This document shows positions 1 through 7,707 of a stretch of 22,173 bases of DNA, in pieces (the first letter of the stretch is position 1; every line of letters begins with the position of its first letter). Below the pieces are notes generated by a model, which saw nothing but the letters and a program-made list of their open reading frames with translations, searched no databases and had not been told where the DNA came from. The position numbers and the translations under genes were made by a program. Source of the DNA: a virus; the IMG/VR virus record IMGVR_UViG_3300037635_003007, positions 1 to 22,173 of that record, one strand, 5' to 3'.

Positions 1-522
1 ACTGGTGAAATTGCAAGAAGAGGACAAATGCAAATGAATCAGTTATCAGCTAACGCTATAGGTGCTGGTGCATTCGGTGGTGCAAGAGAAGGTATTCAAA
101 GAGCAGAACTTCAAAGAGGAATTTTATCTCAAATAGGACAAGCACAAGCGGCAGGTTTCGGTACTGCATTACAAGCAGCTCAACAACAACAAGCTCAACA
201 ACTTGCAGGTGGACAAGCACTAGGACAACTAGGGGCACAACAACAAGCAATGAGTCTTGCAGATATTCAGGCACAAATGCAAGCAGGTGCATTGCAAAGA
301 GGTATTGGCCAACAAGCATTGGAAGCTCAAAGACAAACTGCATTACAAAGAGCATACGAGCCATATCAAAGAATTGAATTCTTAAAAGGTATTATGACTA
401 ACTTACCTACAACACAAAGTACATTAACAGCAACCACGGCTCCCGGATCAAATCCATTAGCGCAAGCTGCAGGAACTGCCTTAGGTGGTTATGCTGCTTA
501 CAACATGATGCAACCGAGGTAG
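1..522 (+). CDS. Virion structural protein, Ala/Gln-rich (5' partial)
   Basis: The reading frame is open to the first base of the window, so the gene very likely starts upstream; the first internal ATG is at 28. What is seen is a low-complexity helical protein rich in Ala, Gln and Gly (repeated QQQQAQQ and GQALGQLGAQQQA-type blocks), followed by a conserved-looking tail with AYEPYQRIEFLKGI and then a Gly/Ala segment ending in GGYAAYNMMQPR. Marine phages commonly encode such proteins between the tail or neck genes and the ejection proteins. A virion-associated or internal-virion role is inferred from composition and from the two structural-type genes behind it. The stop is 2 bases before the next start. 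A copy of the dispersed CACGG element (434-449) lies in the coding sequence and encodes TAPGS. Exact role unknown. Confidence 0.75.
   Translation, partial: TGEIARRGQMQMNQLSANAIGAGAFGGAREGIQRAELQRGILSQIGQAQAAGFGTALQAAQQQQAQQLAGGQALGQLGAQQQAMSLADIQAQMQAGALQRGIGQQALEAQRQTALQRAYEPYQRIEFLKGIMTNLPTTQSTLTATTAPGSNPLAQAAGTALGGYAAYNMMQPR
434..449 (+). repeat. Dispersed CACGG element, copy 1 (divergent)
   Basis: CCACGGCTCCCGGATC inside the structural gene. It matches the family CACGG-NT-CACGG-ACC with two changes in the second half. Confidence 0.4.
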
Positions 523-524
523 CT

Positions 525-1385
525 ATGGATGAAGTATTAACAAGAAAATTATTTAGAGAAAGATATTTTAAATCTTTAAAACCAAAAGTAAAACACTTTC
601 AAGAAGGTGGTTTAAGTTCATTAACTCCTAAAGAAAAAGCTATCTATGCATCAACATTAGCTGCACCTTTATTACAAGCTAAAGGTAAAGGAATTGGTCC
701 TGCATTATCTGCATTAGGAGAAGGTATTGGAAAATTACCTGATACTATTTTATCTATTGAGAAAGCAAAAGGAAAAGAAGGAGATGGTGTTAGAACTTTA
801 TCAGACCAAGAAGTAAAGGCTTATAATTTACCTCCAGGAACTATTGCTCAAATGTCAGCTGATGGAAAAATTTCTATAGTATCAAAACCGTCTGCTGAAC
901 AAATTAAACAGATACAAGGCGGTAAAAGAGTAAGAAGTATTTTATCTAGAATCCAAGATGACTATTATAAATTAGATAAACCAGTTGGTTTTATGGATCC
1001 TAATAGAGTAGCAGCAACTTTAGGTAAAGCAGGGGGTACTCAATACTCAAAAGATTATGCTGCTATGAAGGGAAGAATACAACAAGCAACTTCATTTATT
1101 ACACAGGCTATTTCTGGTGCAGCAGTATCAGAGCAAGAGGCTAAAAGAATTACAAAACTAATTCCTCAGTTAGGTGACAGTGAAGCAGTTTTTGAAGGTA
1201 AAATGAAAGCGCTAGATAGTTATTTTGCAGATGCCATAGCAATTGCAGAAGATAATAATGCTGACTTTGAGACCGCTCTAGAAATAATGGAAACTTCTGG
1301 AAAAGGTGCACAAAATTATTTAGATCTCACAGATGAAGTAAGTTTTACAAAACAAGGCGATGTAATAGATGTTAGTGGTAACTAA
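525..1385 (+). CDS. Probable virion/internal structural protein
   Basis: A 286-residue protein, 2 bases after the previous gene and 8 before the next, so part of the same virion operon. The N-terminal 60 residues are basic (RKLFRERYFKSLKPKVKHF), with a hydrophobic Ala/Leu stretch around residues 42-55. The C-terminal half is helical, with a QQATSFITQAISGAAVSEQE segment (about residues 186-205) followed by acidic helices. This layout, with a helix carrying a [ST]xxE/QEAKRI pattern, recurs in phage virion proteins next to large ejection proteins. No enzymatic motif is visible. Role inferred from position and composition. The TAA stop is followed at once by AGGAGT, the ribosome site of the next gene. 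Confidence 0.65.
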   Translation: MDEVLTRKLFRERYFKSLKPKVKHFQEGGLSSLTPKEKAIYASTLAAPLLQAKGKGIGPALSALGEGIGKLPDTILSIEKAKGKEGDGVRTLSDQEVKAYNLPPGTIAQMSADGKISIVSKPSAEQIKQIQGGKRVRSILSRIQDDYYKLDKPVGFMDPNRVAATLGKAGGTQYSKDYAAMKGRIQQATSFITQAISGAAVSEQEAKRITKLIPQLGDSEAVFEGKMKALDSYFADAIAIAEDNNADFETALEIMETSGKGAQNYLDLTDEVSFTKQGDVIDVSGN

Positions 1386-1393
1386 GGAGTATT

Positions 1394-3940
1394 ATGGCAG
1401 AGATTGTAGTTAATGGACAAAAATTTAAAATTAAAGGTAACGAACCTACACCTAAAGAACAATTAGCTATTGATACTTATATTGGAGCTAAACAATTAAA
1501 ACAAGGTAACAAAGATGGTTTATCTTTTGATGAAGAATTAGAGTTTCAATTAACACCTGATGAAATTTTATCTGATGCACAAAAAGGTAAATACAATAAA
1601 GATACAGAAAGTTTTTTAAAAAGCCCAGGCTTCAAAAGGATTGTAGCTGAAGTTGGTTTATCAATTGCCGGTGGTTTAGCCGGTGCAGCTATGGCCCCTT
1701 TTTCTGGAGGAAGCTCGTTAGCATTAACCGCAACAATGGCAGCAAGAGTTGCTAGACTTGCAAGACCTTTACTTAATATATCATCTAAGACTGTAGGTAA
1801 AATTGGAAGAGCTACAGCAGGTGCAGCAGCAGGGGGTGGTGTTGGTGCAGCTATATCACAAACATTTGACCCAAGAGAAAGTATTGTAAAAGAAGTTGCA
1901 AGGGGTGCATTTCAAGGGGGGTTTGGTGAAGTGCTTGGTTATGGTTTAGCAGGAGGATTAGCTAAAGTTTATAATAAAGTTACAACAAAAGGCTTGCACA
2001 CAATATCAGGTGCCAAAGAAGCATCTAAAGTTATTGAAAGAGATAAAGAATTTTTTAAATATTTAAAAGAATCTGATGAAGGAAAAGAAGTACCTAAAAA
2101 TGTATTTGAAAAAAATTTTAAAACTAAAAGTGAATTACCCTTAACAGGTGAACAATTAAAAATTTTAAAGGACCCTAAATTAAGAAAAGAAATAATTCAA
2201 AACATTAAAGATAAAAGAGGAACTGAGTTTTTTGCAGATATAGAAAAGGCAAATATTACCCCTGGTGTTATGACACAAAACTCTACTATTGATTTAATGG
2301 AAGGTATTGCTGCTTCAGCAATTGCTGGATCTGGATCTATTAGATCAGCACAAGAAATGGGTAAACAATCTGTAATGGAAGGTATTGATGCATTTACAGA
2401 TATAGCACTAAGAGGATTAGATGATGTAGATGATACAGGTTATGCTGTAGGTGTTTTGTTAAATGAATCTGCAAACGCTAATAAACAATTATTTATGGGA
2501 ACTAAAGCTAGACTTTGGGATGACCTTGGTAATAAAGTAGATCAATTAATTAAAAGAGCAGATGGAACATATGATCCTAATTACGATATCATATTAGGTG
2601 GACCAAATGCAGCTAAAAAAATTCAAGCATATGATGCTCGTTTTCAAGAAGTTTTACCTGCAAGTAATGTGGAAGACTACGCATTAAAAACATTAGAAGA
2701 TTTAAAAAACGCAAAAATAGATGATCCTGATATTACTAAAATGTTAGGGCAAGTTTTAGCTTTAGGTAATAGAACTAATTATAATGCATTAAGAAAACAG
2801 TATGGTTTTCTAAAAGCGCAAAAATTTCAAGGAGAAGCTCAATCGGTACAAGCAGAATTATTAAAAAGAATGGAAGCATTATTATCAGATGCTCCTCTTC
2901 CTCCTGCTTTAATGAAAGAAGCTAAATCAGTTAAAGAGTTTACTAGAATGGGATCTATATCATTTAATAATAAACTAATGAACAACATACTTACAACTGA
3001 CAGGGGACAAGAAGCTTTATACAAACAAATTGTAGCTGCTAACAAACCTGACTACACAAAATATTTTATGGATATAATTGATAGAAAAGTCAAATTACCA
3101 AACGGTAAGATGTATCCTTTATTTCAAAATGCAGATGCCGTTAAAGAAGGTTTGAGAGGACAGTTTTTAAAAAACTTTTTTAATACATCACAAAAAGAAG
3201 TTGGACAATATAATGTATTAGATGCTGCACAAGCAGCTAAATTTTTAAGACAGCATAAACATATATTAGATGACCCTAATTTCCTAACTAAGTCGCAAAA
3301 ACAAAATTTAAATGATTATGCTAAAGCTTTAAAATTTACTACTGGTAAAGTAACAGCACCAGGAGCTGCAGGAGAAGGAACTGGTAAGATATTTATTCAG
3401 TTAAAACAAGCAGGAGCCGTAACACAAATTGGTGGTTTATTACTTGGTGGTGGTGGCTACATCGATCCAGGCTCAGCTGCATTTTTCGTATTAGCGCCTT
3501 ATGGAGTTGCAAAAGCTTTTTCTAGTCCCACAATAACAAAGATGTTGATTGAAGGTTTAGGTGGTAAAGGTAAAACAATTGATAGCTTTCAAAAATATAA
3601 TAGATTTATGACTCAATTATCTTCAGGATTAGTTGGCCAAGGTTTTGTTGGTGCTGAAGATGCAAAATCAGTAATGGATGATATTCAATCAAACAAAGAT
3701 AAATATGAAAAATTTTTTCAAACAGGTGTATTTGATGGTCCTACATTTAGAGATAGTAGACCAGAAGAAGCGCCTGCATTAGAGACAGAGGAAGAGATAC
3801 GTAGAAAACAACAAGCTCAAAGAAGACCTGATGTACCTTTACCAGAGGTTACACCAACAAATTTACCTATGACTGGAACAGGTGAACAAACAACACAAGA
3901 CAGAGCTCAACTAGCTCAAGCTTTAAATTTATTTGGATAA
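1394..3940 (+). CDS. Large internal virion / DNA-ejection-type protein
   Basis: An 848-residue protein with a good ribosome site (AAGGAG, 9 bases before the ATG). After an acidic N-terminus (residues 1-70) come Gly/Ala-rich potential membrane segments at about residues 85-125 and 140-160, and again near 680-710 (GGLLLGGGGY region). Long helical stretches rich in Lys/Glu/Gln fill the middle. The C-terminus is Pro/Glu/Gln-rich and looks disordered. Long helical proteins with glycine-zipper-like hydrophobic patches, last in the virion operon of podoviruses, usually form the internal core or ejectosome that lets DNA enter the host. No lytic transglycosylase or peptidase signature could be seen. 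Assignment is by architecture and context; a tail tape-measure role is less likely at this length and position. Confidence 0.65.
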   Translation: MAEIVVNGQKFKIKGNEPTPKEQLAIDTYIGAKQLKQGNKDGLSFDEELEFQLTPDEILSDAQKGKYNKDTESFLKSPGFKRIVAEVGLSIAGGLAGAAMAPFSGGSSLALTATMAARVARLARPLLNISSKTVGKIGRATAGAAAGGGVGAAISQTFDPRESIVKEVARGAFQGGFGEVLGYGLAGGLAKVYNKVTTKGLHTISGAKEASKVIERDKEFFKYLKESDEGKEVPKNVFEKNFKTKSELPLTGEQLKILKDPKLRKEIIQNIKDKRGTEFFADIEKANITPGVMTQNSTIDLMEGIAASAIAGSGSIRSAQEMGKQSVMEGIDAFTDIALRGLDDVDDTGYAVGVLLNESANANKQLFMGTKARLWDDLGNKVDQLIKRADGTYDPNYDIILGGPNAAKKIQAYDARFQEVLPASNVEDYALKTLEDLKNAKIDDPDITKMLGQVLALGNRTNYNALRKQYGFLKAQKFQGEAQSVQAELLKRMEALLSDAPLPPALMKEAKSVKEFTRMGSISFNNKLMNNILTTDRGQEALYKQIVAANKPDYTKYFMDIIDRKVKLPNGKMYPLFQNADAVKEGLRGQFLKNFFNTSQKEVGQYNVLDAAQAAKFLRQHKHILDDPNFLTKSQKQNLNDYAKALKFTTGKVTAPGAAGEGTGKIFIQLKQAGAVTQIGGLLLGGGGYIDPGSAAFFVLAPYGVAKAFSSPTITKMLIEGLGGKGKTIDSFQKYNRFMTQLSSGLVGQGFVGAEDAKSVMDDIQSNKDKYEKFFQTGVFDGPTFRDSRPEEAPALETEEEIRRKQQAQRRPDVPLPEVTPTNLPMTGTGEQTTQDRAQLAQALNLFG

Positions 3941-3943
3941 GTT

Positions 3944-4153
3944 ATGGGTGAAGAAAATAAAGATGTACTTGCTCACCAAAGAATAGACGACCATGAAAGG
4001 CTATGTAGAATAATGCAAGAAGAAACAAATAAAAAAATAGATGCTATACACCATGATGTACATAAACTAGAAAAAATTATGTTAGCATCTACTGGATTTA
4101 TATTAACTACATTAGTTGGAATAATCATTGCACTTGTATTAAAATTAAATTAA
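3944..4153 (+). CDS. Small membrane protein, XhlA/holin-like
   Basis: A 69-residue protein starting 3 bases after the stop of the ejection-type protein. Residues 1-45 are charged and predicted coiled-coil (heptad-like pattern through RIMQEETNKKIDAI and HKLEKIM). A single hydrophobic segment of about 20 residues (TGFILTTLVGIIIALVL) follows, then a short KLN tail. A short coiled-coil plus one C-terminal membrane helix is the plan of XhlA/DUF2746-type phage proteins, which attach to the membrane and can assist holin-mediated lysis. No endolysin is in the window, so a lysis role is inference. It could instead be a virion or membrane-anchoring protein. Confidence 0.6.
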   Translation: MGEENKDVLAHQRIDDHERLCRIMQEETNKKIDAIHHDVHKLEKIMLASTGFILTTLVGIIIALVLKLN

Positions 4154-4161
4154 AAGACCTT

Positions 4162-4902
4162 GTGCGTCTTATAAAACAAGAAAATAAATTTATTATCACT
4201 GATCTCAAACGAGAGAATAAGTACGACTATCAGAAATATACACGACAAGAGGAGCACGGCTCACGGACCTATAATGTAGGTGAAAAGAAAATACCATCAG
4301 TTACTACTATATTATCGGCTACACAATCTGAAGAAAAGAAAGCCTCACTCGATAGATGGAGAGAAAGAGTTGGTTACCAGGAAGCACAACGTATTACACA
4401 ACAAGCAGCTACACGTGGAACTGAAATGCATTATGTATTAGAGAATTACATAGATGGTAAAGGATATTTGAATCTATCTTCAGAGGGTGCACAAGCACGG
4501 CTCATGGCTCATGAGATTGTACAAAATTTAGAAAAACTAAAAGTAGTATGGGGTAATGAAGTTAGTCTTGCTTATGATGATAGATGGGCAGGTGCAACAG
4601 ACGTTGTAGGATTATATGATGATCAACCAACTATAATAGACTTTAAACAATCTAATAAACCTAAAAGAGAAGAGTATGTTGAAGATTACTATTATCAAAT
4701 TGCAGCTTATTCATTGGCCCACAAAAAACAATATGGCTCCATCACACAAGGTTTAATATGTATATGCACTAAAGATAAACTGTATCAAGAATTTAAAATG
4801 AATGAAGTTAAGTTAAGTGAGTATGAAGATAAATGGTTAGAACGAGTAGAGAAGTATCACAACTCTAAAGCCACTTCTGAACCTGTTCCCCAAGAGTCTT
4901 AG
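4162..4902 (+). CDS. RecB/Cas4-like exonuclease (PD-(D/E)XK)
   Basis: A 246-residue protein with a GTG start 8 bases after the previous stop; there is no clear Shine-Dalgarno sequence. Nuclease motifs of the PD-(D/E)XK RecB/Cas4-like family are visible in order: RGTEMH with H90, a conserved Glu near 133 (GNEVSLAY), GATDVVG with D147, IIDFKQ with D160 and K162, and YYYQIAAY with Q179. These residues bind the metal and cut DNA in this family. Phage members process DNA ends for recombination or degrade host DNA to feed replication, which fits its place at the head of the replication genes. The 3' end overlaps the convergent helicase gene by 38 bases. A dispersed CACGG element (4255-4269) is embedded and encodes HGSRT. 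Confidence 0.85.
   Translation: MRLIKQENKFIITDLKRENKYDYQKYTRQEEHGSRTYNVGEKKIPSVTTILSATQSEEKKASLDRWRERVGYQEAQRITQQAATRGTEMHYVLENYIDGKGYLNLSSEGAQARLMAHEIVQNLEKLKVVWGNEVSLAYDDRWAGATDVVGLYDDQPTIIDFKQSNKPKREEYVEDYYYQIAAYSLAHKKQYGSITQGLICICTKDKLYQEFKMNEVKLSEYEDKWLERVEKYHNSKATSEPVPQES
4255..4269 (+). repeat. Dispersed CACGG element, copy 2
   Basis: CACGGCTCACGGACC inside the exonuclease gene, upstream of the nuclease core. Closest match to the consensus. Confidence 0.6.
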
Positions 4903-6271
4903 CAGATAGTTCAACTTTGTTTTCTAAATTGTGTAGTACCATTTCATCAACAGTATCTTTTGCAATTATATCTACATATGTGACTTGAGAAGTTTGACCA
5001 TGTCTATGAGCACGATCTTCGCTTTGCTGACGGACTTCCAGATTGTAAGAATTACTAAAATATATAACATACTTAGCAGCAGTAAGGGTAAGACCATAAC
5101 CGCCAACAGTAGGGTTACCAACAAGGAAACGACATCGGTCATTAGACTGAAAATTTTCAACAGCATCGTTACGTACTTCAACTGAATCTTTTCCGTATAT
5201 CGAAACCACTGAATCTTCTCCATAAGTCTCCTTTAATTTGGCTTTTATCATTTCTATATTATAAACATAGTTAGCCCATATGATACACTTGTCTTGAGTC
5301 TCCTCCAATACGCTCATTAATTCTTTTAGCTTTGCGTTACTTTTAAATTCAACAATCTCACCTTCATTAGTTTTAACAAAACCGTTAGCCACTTGTTGTA
5401 GTTTAAGTAGTTCTGTTAGTTTATTATTATAAGATACTTCATCATCTTTAAGTATTATTAAAGCATTTTGTTTAAGTCGTTCATAAGCTTGTCTTTGTTC
5501 GTCTGGTAGTTCCACATGTCTTTGAACATACATTTTAGGGGGGATATCTAAACAATCTTTTTTTCTAACTCGGTAAGAAAAGTTTTTTATTTTATATTCT
5601 AACTCTTCTAGGTTTACATAATACTTTGGTATCTGAATACTATAACCACCGCGTTCTATATTAAACATAACTGCATACCTTGCTTTAAATACAGTAAAGG
5701 TATCATAGCCTAATAATTGTTTATCTAAAAATGCACATTGAGAAAATAAATCTAAAGGTGATTTTGTTACTGGTGATCCAGTAAGAATTCTTTTATATCT
5801 AGCAAGCTGTCCTAATTTAATTATAGATTTAGTTCTAGATGCTTTAAGATTTTTAATAGATGTACTTTCATCAAGTATAATCATACTTCTCATACCAGTT
5901 TTAATTAATTTACTTTCTAACCATTTCTTACCCGATGTATGAGATAGTGCTTCAACATTCATTAATATAAATGTTAATTTACTTGGATCGATTTTAAAAT
6001 CTTTGTCTTTAGTAACTTTCCAAATATACATATTCACTTCTTCTGGACAATGAGTTTTAATTTCTTTTTTCCAATTTTGATAAACTGAATTAGGTGCAAT
6101 AACATATACAAAATCTATTTTTTTATCCTGGAATAAATAAGCTGCATTATCAATTGCAACTTTAGTTTTACCCGTACCCATCTCCATAAAATAAGCAAAA
6201 TTATAGTCTTTGGCCCCTTGAATTAAAGCCTGCTTTTGATGTTCGAACGGTTTTGTTTTATAATTATACAT
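4865..6271 (-). CDS. SNF2-family DEAD-like helicase/ATPase
   Basis: A 468-residue superfamily 2 ATPase, the only large gene on the minus strand. Motifs: Walker A MGTGKT (residues 31-36), motif II DEST (134-137), motif III LTGSP (163-167), and a C-terminal RecA-like lobe with GGYGLTLTAA and motif VI QQSEDRAHRHGQ (about 415-426). The Q-x-x-x-R-x-x-R-x-G-Q motif VI is typical of SNF2/RapA-like translocases. In phages these are placed with replication or recombination genes and may remodel protein-DNA complexes or branched DNA; the substrate here is unknown. The gene converges on the exonuclease with a 38-base overlap, and its start faces the 6344 gene across a 72-base divergent region. The ribosome site is weak. 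Confidence 0.9.
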   Translation of the reverse strand: MYNYKTKPFEHQKQALIQGAKDYNFAYFMEMGTGKTKVAIDNAAYLFQDKKIDFVYVIAPNSVYQNWKKEIKTHCPEEVNMYIWKVTKDKDFKIDPSKLTFILMNVEALSHTSGKKWLESKLIKTGMRSMIILDESTSIKNLKASRTKSIIKLGQLARYKRILTGSPVTKSPLDLFSQCAFLDKQLLGYDTFTVFKARYAVMFNIERGGYSIQIPKYYVNLEELEYKIKNFSYRVRKKDCLDIPPKMYVQRHVELPDEQRQAYERLKQNALIILKDDEVSYNNKLTELLKLQQVANGFVKTNEGEIVEFKSNAKLKELMSVLEETQDKCIIWANYVYNIEMIKAKLKETYGEDSVVSIYGKDSVEVRNDAVENFQSNDRCRFLVGNPTVGGYGLTLTAAKYVIYFSNSYNLEVRQQSEDRAHRHGQTSQVTYVDIIAKDTVDEMVLHNLENKVELSAKTLGEQVQKWL

Positions 6272-6290
6272 GCAAATTTTTTTAAATTAT

Positions 6291-6318
6291 TTGTTTGCAA
6301 TAATCAAATAAATAATAT
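6291..6318 (+). promoter_or_regulatory. Putative sigma70-type promoter, divergent region
   Basis: TTGTTT (6291-6296), a 16-base spacer and TAATAT (6313-6318) lie between the minus-strand helicase start (6271) and the gene at 6344. The region is the only non-coding gap in this part and must drive the rightward replication operon. The -35 is only a partial match. Confidence 0.4.
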
Positions 6319-6343
6319 ATTGATTTGCGCCAAGGAGGTTCTT

Positions 6344-6889
6344 ATGGACTTAGAAGCAGAATCAACCGTGTCGGTTGATACTGGCATGTCTTCGGACATT
6401 GCCGATTCTTGCAATAAGTTATTGGAAACTCAGAAACAGATAAATACGGTTGAAGAACAACTAAAGAAGTTGAAGGAAACTGAGACTACTCTTTCTGAGC
6501 AAACAATTCCAAACTTAATGCAACAAGCAGGTGTATCATTGCTTAAATTAATAGACGGATCGTCTGTTGAAGTTAAGCCGTTCTATTCAGCTAGAATACC
6601 TGCGTCTAAAACTGAAGAGGCTTTTAGCTGGCTTCGAGAAAACGGTCATGGTGACTTGATTAAAAACCAAGTGACTATGGAGTTTGGTATGAAGCAAGAC
6701 AATGAAGCTAAATCAGTTGTAGAAGAGCTGAAGCATAAAGGACTACCAGTTCAGCAAAAACAATCTGTACACCCTAGTTCACTTAGGGGATTTGTTAGAG
6801 AACAAATTCAAGATCTAGGTAAGGATGTACCTGCTGAATTGTTTGGTACTTATGTTGCTAATAAAACTAAAATAACCACGAAGGAGTAA
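6344..6889 (+). CDS. Coiled-coil protein of replication module, unknown function
   Basis: The ATG at 6344 is chosen because a near-perfect ribosome site (AAGGAGG, 6332-6338) sits just upstream; the frame is open further back to 6236, but that part would overlap the divergent helicase. The protein has 181 residues: an acidic Ser/Thr-rich N-terminus, a coiled coil at about residues 25-55 (QKQINTVEEQLKKLKETETT), then a mixed alpha/beta half with IDGSSVEVKPFYSARIPA and a helical tail. Gam-like host-nuclease inhibitors also begin with such coiled coils, but I cannot confirm that. It is first in the rightward replication operon, directly before the SSB-like gene. Its first 20 codons carry two adjacent hairpins (6361-6403), which could affect its translation. 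Confidence 0.75.
   Translation: MDLEAESTVSVDTGMSSDIADSCNKLLETQKQINTVEEQLKKLKETETTLSEQTIPNLMQQAGVSLLKLIDGSSVEVKPFYSARIPASKTEEAFSWLRENGHGDLIKNQVTMEFGMKQDNEAKSVVEELKHKGLPVQQKQSVHPSSLRGFVREQIQDLGKDVPAELFGTYVANKTKITTKE
6361..6403 (+). other. Two tandem RNA hairpins within the 5' coding region
   Basis: Hairpin 1: ATCAACCG (6361-6368), loop TGT, CGGTTGAT (6372-6379), a perfect 8-bp stem. Hairpin 2: GGCATGTC (6383-6390), loop TTCG, GACATTGCC (6395-6403), 8 bp with one bulged base and the very stable C(UUCG)G tetraloop. Only three bases separate them, and the first starts 17 bases after the ATG. Could be an autoregulatory or mRNA-protecting structure; function unproven. Confidence 0.6.
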
Positions 6890-6891
6890 TC

Positions 6892-7704
6892 ATGCAAAAA
6901 GAAAAAGCGATGACGACTAAAAAAGACAACCTGCCAACTAACTTTAATTTGGAAGATATGGCAGGACAAGGTCAAGAGTTTGTAACAGCTCGAGACCAAA
7001 AACTTCCAATGTTAAAAATACTATATGCTAACTCACCAGTCTTAGATGAGACTGATGGAAAATATGTTGAGACTGCAAAGCAAGGAGACATATGGAGTGA
7101 AACATCTGGTACTGTGTGGAAAGGTAGAGAAGGTCTAATTGTAGTACCATGTCTTTACATAAACACATTTAACGAATGGAAGGATAAAGGTGAAGGTTTA
7201 GGAAGACCTGTAAACATTCACACTGATCCATCTATCATGGCCCAGACTTCAAGAGAAGCTGACGGTAAAGATAGATTGCCAAATGGTAACTATGTAGAGG
7301 ATACTGGAAATCACTTTGTTTATATTTTGGATAAAGATTATAATCCAATTGAACAAGCAATGATCCCATTAAAGTCTACACAGAAAAAGAAATCTAAGAC
7401 TTGGAATTCTATGATTATGACTAGAAGAGCCCAAGGTAAAAAAGGTTTCTTTAATCCACCGTCATGGGCAACTACTTATAAATTATCTACAACCAAAGAA
7501 TCTAATTCTAAAAATTCTTGGTATGGTTGGGTAATTGAATTTGATAAGTTCTTAAATGCAGAAGAGCATTTGAAAACATTAGAGGCAACACAAGCCTTTT
7601 ATCAAAGTGCCATGAAGAGTGATATTTTTGGTAAGGTTGATTTCTCAAATGAGAATCAAGCTGCAGGGAATAACACTGTATCAAAAGAATCTGTTCCATT
7701 TTAA
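6892..7704 (+). CDS. Probable single-stranded DNA-binding-like protein
   Basis: A 270-residue protein with ribosome site AAGGAG 8-9 bases before the ATG (a second ATG is at 6910). It has a basic linker-like N-terminus. A core follows that is rich in beta-type segments (WKGREGLIVVPCLYINTFNEW), then a basic patch near residues 163-185 (STQKKKSKTWNSM). The last residues read SKESVPF, resembling the C-terminal hook of bacterial SSBs that docks partner proteins, although the usual acidic run is weak. Proteins of this type sit between exonuclease and primase or polymerase genes in many phages and are annotated as ssDNA-binding or recombination-mediator proteins. Function is inferred from context and tail; no canonical OB-fold signature was proven. 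Confidence 0.55.
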   Translation: MQKEKAMTTKKDNLPTNFNLEDMAGQGQEFVTARDQKLPMLKILYANSPVLDETDGKYVETAKQGDIWSETSGTVWKGREGLIVVPCLYINTFNEWKDKGEGLGRPVNIHTDPSIMAQTSREADGKDRLPNGNYVEDTGNHFVYILDKDYNPIEQAMIPLKSTQKKKSKTWNSMIMTRRAQGKKGFFNPPSWATTYKLSTTKESNSKNSWYGWVIEFDKFLNAEEHLKTLEATQAFYQSAMKSDIFGKVDFSNENQAAGNNTVSKESVPF

Positions 7705-7707
7705 TTT

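Noticed and set aside
56-364. Minus-strand ORF opposite the Gln-rich gene
   Set aside because: Shadow of codon bias (CAA/GCA repeats read as Leu/Val).
6236-6343. Upstream extension of the 6344 gene
   Set aside because: It would overlap the divergent helicase start, and the perfect ribosome site is directly before 6344.
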